From: Fusarium oxysporum f. sp. lycopersici 4287
Lineage: Eukaryota > Ascomycota > Sordariomycetes > Hypocreales > Nectriaceae
Assembly: GCF_000149955.1 (NCBI RefSeq)
Contig: NW_017264846.1
Location: 326,609-390,608 of the forward strand
Length of the DNA: 64,000 bases
Reading direction: 5' to 3'
Shown here: positions 23,006-33,744 of the stretch, piece by piece
How the letters are laid out: every line of letters begins with the position of its first letter
Position numbering within the stretch: position 1 is the stretch's first letter
Position numbers and translations under genes: made by a program
The notes under the pieces: generated by a model
What the model was told of the DNA's origin: nothing
Database searches by the model: none
The model's input: the letters and a program-made list of their open reading frames with translations, nothing else

Positions 23006-24477
23006 TGCAGATTGCGTCTCGATAGGCTGGAGCCTCTTCGTAGTTGGAAGTAGTCTATTTGAATATGATGTTAGTTCAGCTTGACAGTGGTTGACTGGCA
23101 TTGAAGAATGAGGAGTCGTTGTATACCCAAGGACGCTGCAACTGAATAATAAGGTTGGTTGATGGCTGAGTCATAATGCAGGTTTAACGTGTCGAAACTG
23201 AGAGAAGAAGTTTTTTCCAGATATTATGCATGATACCTTATTATGCAGGAAATAGCGTTTTGTTTTTAAAACTGTAACCTTCATCTATCTCGACAACGTA
23301 TTGGATAAAGTTATCAGATTATTTCAGCTTGACAACTTTTTGATCTGATTACATAGAGGTCCAGTGTTTAGCAATACAATCCAACCATACCGTTCAATCG
23401 ATAGTAGCATGCAGAGATCAAGATCTCGTACGCTGGAAGAAGTCGCTGGGCAGTAATAAGCGTTGTGTTGCATCAAGGTTATGGCATGCAATTCATTAGA
23501 TACAATCTTGTACAACCAGGCTGACTATTCAAAGATCCTCAAACAAATGTTTATTTTGCGTTTACAATAACATGGGCTCATTCTCTGATAACATGATAAA
23601 ATTGAGCCGTTCATTTTACATTGGCAGTCAGGTGTTCTGACATGTGGCACACGTCATTCCAGGCTTTAGACGGATCATACAGTCTCGGCTACGTAGAGCT
23701 TTGAACGTAAGAAACAGCGGAACACTACAGTTAAATTACCTTAAATCAGGATGCGTGGATTCGGTTACGTGGCATCGGCAAGTCCTTGCAATCCAACAGT
23801 CGAAGTGACTGAAGGAATGACTTACATGTGATGCTACGCCTTGTATGCTGCTTCCGATAGTTAATATAAGAAGTTAATTTTGCATATCACACACGCAACT
23901 TCCGCACGAAGTGTATTATCGTCAAATGCAATCAGCGAATACAACACTCATTATACTGAGATGATCTGGTCATCTATTCATTTTCAGCTGTTGTTGCGGC
24001 CGAGACGATACATTTTTATGCGCGACTTTAATAATCTGATCATCATTGTGGCTTGATCGTTAAGGTGGCAATAAGTGACTAGACTTCCGAAGCTCGTGAG
24101 GGGAGCTACAACGGAGGATAAAACGTGTTTCTTTAGCTGTACTCTGCCAGTACGCAAATACGCTTCCAATACGACACAAACCAATGACACGAAACGGTCA
24201 AATCACCAAAGTTTTCTCACTTGGTAATGCTGATAGGCTGATTAGAGTCAGTTAGTTGATGATAGTATTTCCTTATGATCAAACTCAAGCATTGTCTCTT
24301 TGTTAATATGCAGACAGTATCCATGGAAAAAACGTCTATTGGCGAGTGAATTTTAGGGCAGCTCAGTGCAACTGCGTCGGCCGAGTTTCTCAGTCAACTT
24401 TTAATCGAGGAAAAACATTATCCGGCGACTAATGCATCCTCACTGCTCTTGGCTCAACGAGCTCGCATTCTTCTTCC
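23006..24477. other. Intergenic, nothing recognised
   Basis: This AT-leaning stretch carries only short frames with no family signal. It contains the 5' side of the truncated decarboxylase gene. Confidence 0.5.
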
Positions 24478-24834
24478 ATGTCACCTTCCACAGGAGGTGA
24501 TTATCTCGCCGCAAGACTTGTGCAGATTGGCATCCGTCATCATTGTATCGTTCTAGGGACTTATAACCTCATCCTCCTTGAGAAACTTGAGGCTCATCCA
24601 TCCCTGGCCGGAGTCGGCTGCACGAATGAGCTGAGCTGCTCCTTAGCTGCCGAAGGCTACGCTCGTGGCAAGGGACTTGGCGTTTGCATAACCAGCTATA
24701 GCGTAGGCGCCTTCTCAGCCTTCAATGGCGTTGGTAGTGCTTATGCAGAGAATGTCCCTGTTTCCCTCATCAGTGGATCACCCAATACTAACGATATAGG
24801 GCGTCTAATAAACCACAACCTCGGTTAATATGAC
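24478..24834 (+). pseudogene. Thiamine-diphosphate decarboxylase (pyruvate decarboxylase-like), N-terminal fragment
   Basis: About 118 residues match the N-terminal Pyr domain of fungal pyruvate/indolepyruvate decarboxylases: GDYLAARLVQIGIRHHCIVL, then CTNELSCSLAAEGYARGKG with the catalytic cofactor-activating Glu in NEL, then YSVGAFSAFNGVGSAYAEN and PVSLISGSPNTND. The frame ends LINHNLG-TAA-YDTTY, where a stop replaces a probable Gln codon. The remaining 450 or so residues are absent because an LTR begins about ten bases later. Relatives have their start near this ATG. Confidence 0.82.
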
Positions 24835-25008
24835 ACGACATACTTTGGAAAAACCGGGGGCCCTCAATTCCTTCAGGATTCAGACTGTTAGTCTGAATGT
24901 CCTAGAATTAGAGTTCAAAAGTCCTAGATGAAATAATTTAGATATATAAACCCGAGAAGAACATTTATCTCATAATTAACCACAAATTTAATATAACGTA
25001 TATATATA

Positions 25009-26833
25009 ACGTGGTTGATAAGCGGGTGTCACAAAGAACCCTCAATTTACATCATGTCCATTTGATCAGATACTTTTCAACCACCAAATATGTCACAACC
25101 CTCAGATGAAGCTAGAATTCTTCTTGCACTTCAGGCCCTTCAAAATGACCCCAAATTAAGTATCCGACGCGCTGCAACTATCTATAAAGTCCATTACCGT
25201 ACCTTACATCGTCGTCAACATGGCATTCAATCACGACGCGATTCCATCCCAAACTCACGGAAACTATCTGATCTAGAAGAACAGATAATAATTCGATTCG
25301 TCCTTGGCCTAGATTCGCGAGGATTTCCTTCGCGATTGTGTTTTGTGGAAGAAATGGCCAATTCTCTGCTTATAGACCGCGACGCGTCACCTGTTGGCAA
25401 GCGCTGGGCTCATAACTTCATAAAGTGACAACCAGAGCTAAAGATGCGTATATTTCGGAGATATGACTCTCAGAGAGTCAAATGCGAAGATCCGACTATT
25501 ATTCGTGGCTGGTTCAGGCTTATACAGAACACAATCGCGAAGTATGGTATCCGATCAGATGATATCTGGAACTTTGATGAGACTGGCTTTATGGTGGGCG
25601 TTATTATGGCCGGAATGGTTGTCACCGGTTCAGAAAGGCAAGGAAGACCAAAATCAGTGCAGCCTGGAAACCGGGAATGGATTACTGTGATCCAGGCGAT
25701 TAATGCGGAAGGCCAATCGATCGCGCCGTTTATCATTGGTGCAGGCCAATATCACCTTGCGAATTGGTACCGAGAATGCAACCTCCCAGGTGATTGGGTT
25801 ATTGCAACGAGCCAAAATGGATGGACAAATAACGAGCTGGGTCTTAATTGGCTAAAGCACTTTGATCGGTTTAAAACTAACCGATCAACTGGTCCCTATC
25901 GTCTTCTGATCCTTGACAGTCACAAAAGCCACCACTCTGCCGATTTCGAGAGGTATTATAAGGAGAACAAGATCATTACGCTATGTATTCCTGCTCATGC
26001 ACCTCACTTACTTCAACCCATTGATGTTGGGTGCTTTGGGCCGCTAAAACAGGCTTATGGTCGAGAAATAGAGCATCTGATTAAATGCTCTATAACCCAT
26101 ATTTCTAAGAACGAGTTCTTTTCTGCCTTCTATACTGCATTTAAAGCTACTTTTACTGAAAGAAATATCCGGGGAGGTTTTAGAGGAGCTGGACTTGCTC
26201 CTTTTAACCCGGAAAATGTAATCTCAAAGCTTGATGTGCAGCTACGGACTCCAACGCCTCCCGGGGAGGCTGCTAAACCTTCGACCCCATGGGGTTCAAA
26301 GACCCCAAAGACAGCAACTGAGGCTCAATCTCAATCTGAATACCTCGAAGGCGAATCGGAAGTCATAAAAGCAGCTCCCCAGAGTCAATAGTTGAAGCTT
26401 TAAACTCTAGTACTAAAGCAACAAAGGCCGCTCTACATCGGCTAGCCTTAGTAGAGGCTAGGTTAAAGGATCTTGAACAAGCAAATAAGATACTAAGCCG
26501 GCGCCGAAGGGCAAAAAGGACTAGACTACAGAAAGGAGGGGCAATGACGGTACAGGAAGCATCGCAAGTAATTGATCAGTTGGATGTTGATGCGCAGGTA
26601 GTGGCCGAATGATCTAGAAATGGTGCTCAAGGAAGGTCGGAGCGCCCGGGTGGTCGGCGTTGCGGTGTATGCGGCAAGGCCGGGCATAATGCAAGGACCT
26701 GTCGGGTAGTGATTGAGACCCCAAGAGAAGAGTATAGTGAGTAGTTTTAATTGATTAGATGGTTTATGGCGGTTTTAAAGCGATTTAAAGTCAAGAGGTT
26801 GAGATTTTTGTGACACTCGCTTATCGACCACGT
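25009..26833 (+). mobile_element. Fot-type DDE transposon, subfamily C, decayed (1825 bp)
   Basis: The inverted repeats read ACGTGGTTGATAAGCGGGTG on the left and the complement on the right (CACTCGCTTATCGACCACGT), flanked by TA on both sides in a run of TATATA. The element sits at the same AT-rich spot of the LTR as the subfamily A element in copy a. Confidence 0.88.
25090..26744 (+). pseudogene. Subfamily C Fot transposase with stops
   Basis: The helix-turn-helix region starts MSQPSDEARILLALQALQND. A TGA at 25426-25428 replaces a codon between FIK and QPELK. The DDE domain has the first acidic residue in NFDETGF and the third in LLQPIDVGCFGPLK. The second motif reads LILDSHKSHHS instead of the LILDGHESHHS seen in other copies, both changes being G-to-A. 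A frameshift near 26345 separates the C-terminal knuckle, readable as CGVCGKAGHNARTC. The copy is inactive. Confidence 0.85.
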
Positions 26834-26874
26834 TATATATATTCATTCAGTTCCCCTGCGCAATATAAACAACA

Positions 26875-27591
26875 CCGAATGGCCCATTCCCATCTATAAA
26901 TACAACCCCGGGAACAGCTCAAATGCAAAAATTACAATTCTTACGCTCGCCGATAGTAGTGACGACTTGCAAAACATTCCCTTGCATCCACTGCCCTTAG
27001 CTGAACGTCAAATAGATGTCTTCAGTACTGTTGACGGCTCCGCTGACACTACGACTCACTGGCCGGACGGCACAGCCGTCGTTGCAACGTATCAGGGTTC
27101 CAAGGAGGGCGCCTCAACACAGAATAGCAAATCCCCGAAAATCCCTGGTCAGAATACGTATATTAATCTCGGTCTCAACAAGCGTCCGACCTTCTTCGGT
27201 TGCAACACACACTCCAATAACTCAGGACCAATGATTGTTTACCAACCCCATGCGCTGTATATATATGGGTCCAACTTCGCAATCTTTGACCTCAAATACA
27301 GTGATACTGAGCGGAACTACATTGTTAGCAACGGCTACAAACATCGCAACCATGGGCAATGTCACGGTGGACTCAGACTGGCCCGCCTGCGTAGGCTGCG
27401 CGGTGTTGGCACGCAGCTTGGTACGCACAGGTACGAAGACACTATCCAAACGCGTAGACTGCTTCTCGAGGTCCTATTGGAATGGTGCGACAAACTCAAC
27501 AATTCCGGGTACATACGAGCCGGAGCAAATCATTGTCAGTGGCGTAGGGCACTCAGCACCCGTTGTGGTGGCGGTAGGAGTTACCTGGTAG
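26875..27591 (+). pseudogene. Lysophospholipase / phospholipase B, C-terminal fragment
   Basis: From the LTR end the frame reads WPIPIYKYNPGNSSNAKI, then DDLQNIPLHPLPLAERQIDV, VDGSADTTTHWPDGTA and RPTFFGCN, the C-terminal third of secreted fungal phospholipase B. An extra A near 27343 shifts the frame. The continuation in the next frame reads IATMGNVTVDSDWPACVGCA and ends 27591 with a serine/glycine-rich stretch that includes TIPGTYEPEQI. The catalytic GxSGG nucleophile region is missing, so this is only a fragment. Confidence 0.82.
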
Positions 27592-27686
27592 TCAATGTCA
27601 TGTTGCTGTATGTTTTACTTGATTAATCAGAGATTAAAAAGAATCATATATGTTGTCACGATGGCTCTCGAGCTTATGATCTTCCT

Positions 27687-28136
27687 ATGTCGGAGCCACC
27701 TCAGTATACTACGCTATTGATTCAACCTGCTGTACTCTCTACTCTTTTCAAAGTTTTGACTATGATCTGGTTATGGTATTATCCGCCAAACACAAAACAA
27801 ACTTGGATGTTGCAGGTTGTTGCTCTTCTTGTGGGCGAATTCATCCGCGCGCTCTCACCCAGGCTAGACCGAAGTAGTAGGCATCATAATCTAGACATTG
27901 TTCGTCGCGCCATTCTCCTCTTCAGCTCTCTGGTTGTAGCCGTGCGCTCGAGAATCACCCCTTTAGTGCAGGAACCATTAGTCTACCGTCCAAATGCCAC
28001 CACGTTTCAAGAGTACTTACTTGGTAAGTTTTTCAGCCTGACGCCTGATTTCGCGCTTTGTCTCATCGATCCTAATATAAGTACGGAAGACGTATACCCC
28101 CTAGAGATTGTTGCGTTAGGTTTTCCGAGTGTTTAA
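27687..28136 (+). other. Open frame of 149 codons, unrecognised
   Basis: The plus-strand frame MSEPPQYTTLLIQPAVLSTL has some hydrophobic stretches but no family match. Its 3' end overlaps the last exon of the MARVEL gene on the other strand, which weakens it. It may be a chance frame. Confidence 0.2.
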
Positions 28137-28722
28137 AAACAGGAACGAATTCATGGAAATGACCCACAAGGATCCCACTCAGAAGATGGAGGAACCATGC
28201 GATAAATGAAAAGGCCAGGACCGTCTTCCACGACCCGCAACCCGCCCCGTTGATGGTAACTGTCCCAATGGGCCCGACTCGCCAGAAACGACCCCAATAG
28301 TAGCCCCAATAGTCGTAATACCAACCTACAGAGCAAGCGTGACCACCAGTTCTCTATAAAATAAAACGAACATTGCGCATGATTAGTATATGGTCTTAGT
28401 TATGCGGTGATATGAAAATGGAAGAGGGGAGCCATACAGTCTGAAGCAGGCAGTATGCCACGAGCCACATCACAAACATTACAAAGTCAAAGGGAAATCC
28501 CAAGAACATATTCTTAAATGGCGGACAGAAAATGAAGGAGTAGATGATACCAAGGCACGCAACAACGATGCCATAGATGATCCGTCCATCGGCATACACC
28601 TCCGCGATGCTGATAAGGTAACAGAAGCGCGAGAGAATTCCTAGGACGATTATAGCGGAGGCAAGCTCGCCAAGACGGAGAAGAATGGAAATAACTTTAT
28701 GTGCAACACCAGTTCCTACCAT
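28072..28722 (-). CDS. MARVEL-domain membrane protein, about 188 residues
   Basis: Exon 1 (28722-28438) encodes MVGTGVAHKVISILLRLGEL and three hydrophobic helices, including ELASAIIVLGILSRFCYL, GIVVACLGIIYSFIF and FDFVMFVMWLVAYCLLQT. An 84 bp intron (28354-28437) joins it in phase to exon 2, with GRFWRVGPIGTVTINGAGCG, SWKTVLAFSFIAWFLHLLSG and the fourth helix. This is the four-helix topology and the cysteine-bearing second extracellular loop of fungal MARVEL proteins. The end after GILVGHFHEF differs from relatives, so a further short intron or C-terminal decay is possible. The role is unknown; the family is linked to membrane apposition and eisosome-type domains. Confidence 0.78.
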
Positions 28723-30326
28723 TTTGGAATGTAGCAGGAGTGATTGAGAAGATGATGTAGGTCACTTCAGTTTGCAACCGTTATGTGGTAGGTACAGCTA
28801 AATGAGTTTGCTGCTCAGATTAAGACGAAGTGCAAGGAGAACTGTGGTGTATATACTTACGAGGCAACTGGTTAATTTCTGCATCTGATATCATCATTAC
28901 GCAACAGTGTTATTGATCGGTAGTTTCATTGTGTCCAATTCATGTGTGGTACGAGTTGTCATATCATATGGCAGACGGCAATAATCGCTACAGAATTGTA
29001 CTTGACAGATTAGCGAGAGGAGTGGAATTAAAGTTTAGGACAGAAGTCAGCATGTTCTGATAACGGGTCTGGACTGTTCCTCAGCTAAAACTTTAAAGTG
29101 CCAGTGTTATGATGAGTCATTGACTGCTGGCAGCCGTAATTCAGGGTTGTTTGACTATTCCCTATTCTGGTGCAAAGAATCTTGGTTGGTGTGGCATGCA
29201 AAGACACACATAACATCACGCAACCGACAGATTCCTTTGCAACATGTTTTTGCTGTAATTCTGTCATCGGTATGTTCCTCCTTCCCTGTGCAATTCCCAT
29301 TCCTTACCCGGCTTCTTTATGCGTATACGTTAAGAACCGAATTATATATACATTCCTTACAGCCTTTGAGAGTTGTATAGAGGAATAGGTCCCCGCATGG
29401 TGGGTGATTATGTAGAGCGTACTCACGGGCCAGGTCAGTAGCTTAGCATCCATCCAGGAATTGTTTGTCAAGTACCTAGAACTTGCAAATAGTTCCTCGA
29501 GTGCAGGTGAGGCGTTTTCGTTCGCAAGATGTACTTGATGGTGGGCCATCACGATCACAAGCAAAGATGACACTCGACGACGCGGGACAAATGAAGCAAT
29601 ACTAACAGTCAATGAAGGAAAAGCATAACACACCCTTTGGCTTGGGCTCAACAGGCTCTGCTGAAAATGATCGGGTCATGTTCGCTGGGTATCATGAGGC
29701 AGTAGAGGCAGGCCGACTACTATCGGAAACATTGTCTGCAGGCGGTTCCAAGGGGATCGAGATATGCTAATTTTCTAGTTTAGTCTCTTGTTCAGCCTCT
29801 TTGCGTGGTTATTCTTTTCAACTTGTGAAATCACCCGCCATCAGGAGTTGACTAACAGCAGTCTATAGTCTGTCTACAAGACAGGTTTGCGAGTGGGAGA
29901 GTGCGACTTCAACATATTCCAGAAACCCTTTCTTGACCTCTCTCTTCACTATACAGTATCTTCTTTCAAGCGCAAAATACAAGGAAGCTGGGGTGTTCGT
30001 CGTGATCATGACGTGCTTTTTCAAATTGACTAGCTATCGGACCTCCCTCCGAGCAGTTTTACTGGACGCCACCCTTGCAATTCGCCAGGGATAACGCCAC
30101 ATGGATCTCGCGCGTTTTTTATTGGTCAACTTGTTTTGTTAGTTGTTGTCACCCGACGATACGCTCAAGTTGATACCACTTTATGTAGAGATTACGGCAC
30201 TTTGTATATTTGGCTTGTGTCCATAAGTATGTGGCTTCTTATAATTTTATCAACACATTCGGGTCATCCGGACTTTCTGATTTATTGCAAGCCCATTGCT
30301 CTGTGGCCTGCCAACCAAGTCTTGAG
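28723..30326. other. Intergenic; one possible oxidoreductase tail
   Basis: No complete gene is seen. At about 29637-29769 the plus strand reads MFAGYHEAVEAGRLLSETLS in a short frame, which resembles the C-terminal flavin segment of an amine-oxidase-like protein. It is too short to assign. The rest is unremarkable. Confidence 0.3.
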
Positions 30327-30806
30327 ATGAACCTTCACTATATCTGCCACGAGGCTGACACAGAGCCTCCGAGGAGAGAGCCGAATGGGCCTTTGACTCG
30401 TCCTGAGGAGGCGAGCAACCCATCGAATCAACAACCCCTTAGCAAGAATATTTCACTTCATGTTCCCGACGTTCAACTTCAACGTCAACTTCGATCAGCA
30501 TCGCGCAAATCAAAGAACCGAAAACGTTGTAGCGCAGCTCCCAGCAATCAAGAACACGCCCGAAAAAGCCATAACTTTGTCGAGAAACATTACCGTGCCC
30601 GACTCAAGGCGCAGTTTGAAAGGCTCCTCGAAGTTCTGCCAGCGGCACAGGCACGGAGCCTTGCTGACAGGGATATCGCAGCCAATCTTGGCCAGGTTCT
30701 AAGCAGAGGACAAATATTGGATATGGCAAGAAATCGAATCCTTGAGTTGGAAGGAAAGATTGAGGTTATACTGAAAAAGAGAAGAGATGGCTATCACGTA
30801 TCATGA
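30327..30806 (+). CDS. bHLH transcription factor with SREBP-type basic region, 159 residues
   Basis: The start at 30327 (MNLHYICHEADTE) was chosen over a methionine at 30210 because it precedes the charged N-terminus directly. The basic region KSHNFVEKHYRARLK has the DNA-contacting H, E and R at i, i+4 and i+8. A Tyr sits one residue before that Arg, the position where SREBP-type factors carry Tyr and gain the ability to bind sterol regulatory elements. A loop of about 15 residues leads to the second helix (LSRGQILDMARNRILELEG), which continues into a short basic tail. No transmembrane segments exist, so it is not a full-length membrane SREBP. Target genes are unknown. Confidence 0.8.
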   Translation: MNLHYICHEADTEPPRREPNGPLTRPEEASNPSNQQPLSKNISLHVPDVQLQRQLRSASRKSKNRKRCSAAPSNQEHARKSHNFVEKHYRARLKAQFERLLEVLPAAQARSLADRDIAANLGQVLSRGQILDMARNRILELEGKIEVILKKRRDGYHVS

Positions 30807-31147
30807 CGGACATAAGGCGAGCGATTTATAGTAAGGGTACAGCATGAAAATCTTATTATCGTAATCGTATGGTCTTAGAAGGAATTTGATTTTATTCGGG
30901 ACTATCAGATGGTTTTAAGAGCAATTAGTCCACGACATTAAGCATATATAATAATATAAAATATGAAAAAAAAAAAAGGCTGCTCTTCAAAGCGCGATCT
31001 ATGGTCTTGCAAGAGGTAGACTATCGTTGATCGTGAGAAGGTAACCAATAAACTCATATCTACAGCTTCAATATACGTATATATATAACTTATAGAGTAA
31101 CGTACATGATAAGCGTGCGGGATAAACATTTCTCAACATTACATCTA
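30807..31147. other. AT-rich spacer between bHLH gene and Fot element
   Basis: This is simple AT-rich sequence with a run of A at 30966-30976 and TATA repeats. No gene is seen. Confidence 0.5.
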
Positions 31148-33011
31148 ACGTATATAATAAGCGAGTGCACCAACCAAGCGAGTGCACCAGAAATTCCCAC
31201 TATCAAGACAGAATAGAGCTTAAAATCACAGCAAAGCATCTAAGTAATTGAAACTAATCTCTATACTCTTCTTCAGATATTCGTACAGCTATCTGACTTG
31301 TTCTTGTATTATGTCCAGTCTTTCCACAGGTTCTACAGCGCCTTTCTCTCGCCAGCTCTGTCCTTCCCCTACCACCACTTCTCGATAATTCGGCCACCAT
31401 CTGCGTATCAACGTCTTTCTGATCAATTACATCCATACCCTCACCTACAGTCATCTTTCCTCCATTACGTAGGCGGCTTTTTTTTTTTGCTCTGCGCCTT
31501 TTGCTAAGAGTCTCATTTGCCTGTCGAAGGATCTGATTCTCACACTCTAATAATGCTATCTGATGCATTATCGCCTTCGTTCCCTTAGAAGATGACTTGA
31601 GCGCGTTAACAATAGATGCTGGAGAGCTGTACTGGTGCCTTCTGATTCGTCTTTCAAGGTATTCAGACTGAGAAGTGGCCTCGAGGACAGTCTTTGCCGT
31701 CTTGGGCACCCAAAGGTCGGGAAGGCTAGCCTCCTCCTCGATTGGCGTTGGAGTTCGTAGCTGCACATCAAGCTTCGATATAACACTTTCCGGGTCTAAA
31801 GGAACAAGCCCGGACCCTCTAAGCCCCCCCCCCGATATTACTTTCAGTTATAGCGGCTTGGTGGGCGGCATAAAATGCCGGAAAGAAGTCCGTCTTTGGA
31901 ACATGGGTTAGAGAGCACCTAATCAGATGCTCTATTTCTCGACCATATGCCCTTTTGAGCGGCCCAAAGCACCCGACATCAAGAGGTTGAAGTAGATGAG
32001 ATGAATGAGGCGGCATACATAGCGTAATGATGTGGTTCTCTTCGCAATATTTTTCAAAGTCAACCGAGTGGTGACTTTCGTGTCCATCGAGGATTAGAAG
32101 ACGATAGCGACCAGTTGATCGGGTTTTTGTGCATTGATCAAAGTGCTTGAGCCACTCAAGACCAGTCTCATTATCGGTCCAGCCATTTTGAGTTGTCGCA
32201 ATAGCCCAATCCCCGGGGAGATTGCTTTCTTGGTACCAGCTGGCGAGGTGATATTGGCCCGCAACGACGATAAACGGCGCGATGGCCCAGCCTTCCGCAT
32301 TGATCGCCTGAATCACTGTAACCCACTCTCGGTTTCCAGGCTGCACTGAATTCACCTTTCCACGTTTTTCTACGCCTGTGATAACCATTCCGCTTGCAAT
32401 AACGCCCATCATAAAGCCGGTCTCGTCAAAGTTATAGATATCAGCGAGGCTGATACCATATTTCGCGATTGTATTCTCCACGAGCCTAAACCAATCGCGG
32501 ATAATAGTTGGATCTTCGCATTTGGCCCTCTGATAATCTTATTTACGAAAAGAACGCGCCTTGAGGTCTAGTTGTCGCCTGACGAAGTTGGAAGCCCAGC
32601 GCTTGCCAACAGGTGACGCGTCGCGGTCGGCGAGCAGTCGGTTGGCCATTTCTTCAACACCACGCAGTCGCGGGGGAAATCCTCGTGAATCCAGGTCAAG
32701 AATGAACTGAACAATGATCTGCTCTTCTAGATCAGATAATCTGCGTGAGTTAGGAATGGTATCGCGTCGAGACTGGATGCCTTTCTGTCGGCGACGAAGG
32801 GCATAATAATCCACCTGGTACAACCTTGCGGCGGGTCGGAGACCCAGTTTCGGGTCATTTTGAAGGGCTCGAAGAGCGAGAAGCATGTTAGCTTCATTAT
32901 TTGATTGTGGCATATTTAATGGTTGAGGAGTAGTTAATTAGATGTGAAGAGGAGAGATTGGGAGATTTTTGGTGCACTCGCTTGGTTGGTGCACTCGCTT
33001 ATCATATACGT
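31148..33011 (-). mobile_element. Fot-type DDE transposon, subfamily C (1864 bp)
   Basis: Near-perfect inverted repeats start ACGTATATAATAAGCGAGTG on the left and end in its complement on the right. Each end carries the word AAGCGAGTGCACCA twice, separated by three bases or so. TA is duplicated at 31146-31147 and 33012-33013. The transposase inside is mildly damaged. Confidence 0.9.
31254..32913 (-). pseudogene. Subfamily C Fot transposase, one stop and one frameshift
   Basis: The protein runs MPQSNNEANMLLALRALQND through the DDE domain (NFDETGFMMG, LILDGHESHHS, LLQPLDVGCFGPLKRAYG), so all three acidic residues are kept. A TAA at about 32536-32538 replaces the Tyr of FRKYDYQ found in relatives. 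A run of nine C near 31827 changes the frame inside GGFRGAGLAPF. The C-terminal zinc knuckle reads CRTCGKTGHNTRTSQ, so the last Cys is now Ser. Confidence 0.85.
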
Positions 33012-33013
33012 TA

Positions 33014-33442
33014 CGACCTAATTGAAAAGGAACTCACAGAATCATCTAATCTTCGACATCCTTCTCAAGGTCATTGAGCTGTAAATGTGCTTTACTCAGC
33101 CAACGATCATGAATCTGTTCAAGCTCTGGAAGTACTGCTGATTGACCTCTGCGCTCTTTAAGTATTCTTACTCGAGGATTTATTAAGGGACCTGACGTGC
33201 CGGCAAGTATGAAGGATAAGAGGACCGATGGAGAATAGACTATAATAATGGATCTAAAGAAATAATCTCTATAGTATCTATGCGCAAATGAGGCAGGGCT
33301 TGCTGCTCTTTAAGTAATAGCGTTTCATATTCTCTTCTAGCATCTTCCTAAGTAAAACAAATTCCAATATTAGGTATATATCCTGGCATCATATGCCCTA
33401 TTGTCTTGTTACAATTTTACTAGAGGTGAGACTCCTGTCAGA
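33014..33442 (-). other. Possible fragment of an unknown gene
   Basis: On the minus strand a protein-like run can be read from about 33240 to 33040 (LINPRVRILKERRGQSAVLP, then ELEQIHDRWLSKAHLQLNDL). It has no recognisable domain and no start, and probably belongs to a decayed gene or element. Confidence 0.25.
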
Positions 33443-33595
33443 CATTGCGTGTATTCAGTCCATTGATCCAGATTGGTACATTCATGTCGTGTTCTGTTTT
33501 TATTCTGCCCCTTCAAGGTTTTACCTTTTTGGATGTAATCTTAAAGTACCCCAGCTTGCACGTAACACCTATTGCCTGTTCAACAACTCCACATA
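33443..33595. repeat. Dispersed repeat, copy 1
   Basis: About 150 bp resembles 54375-54525 (shared words GTGTATTC, TCATTGAT, GTTTTACC, TGTAATCTTAAAGTA and GCTTGCACGT). Both copies lie a few hundred bases beyond the end of a Fot element. The origin is unknown. Confidence 0.6.
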
Positions 33596-33744
33596 AATCG
33601 TCGATATCGTAACCTGCTAGGATATCATTATTTTACCGCCTAGCCAGCCAACTTACTATAACCACATCAAGCGAAGATACTGAACGTCCTAATATATTAA
33701 AATATAGTTATATTTCCGACTGCTTCAAACCTTTTATAGGAATC

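Larger units (their letters stand above)
24845..26874 (+). repeat. Solo LTR (copy b), interrupted by a Fot element
   Basis: The left part (24845-25006) has the CCTTCAGGATTCAGACTGTT palindrome block and the AGTCCTAGATGA block. The right part (26836-26874) ends TGCGCAATATAAACAACA. Both match copies at 6.2-8.4, 43.1 and 43.8 kb. The first bases are decayed (TTTGG instead of TGTTGG). A decarboxylase fragment lies on the left and a phospholipase fragment on the right, so the LTR is a junction of two unrelated genes. Confidence 0.7.
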
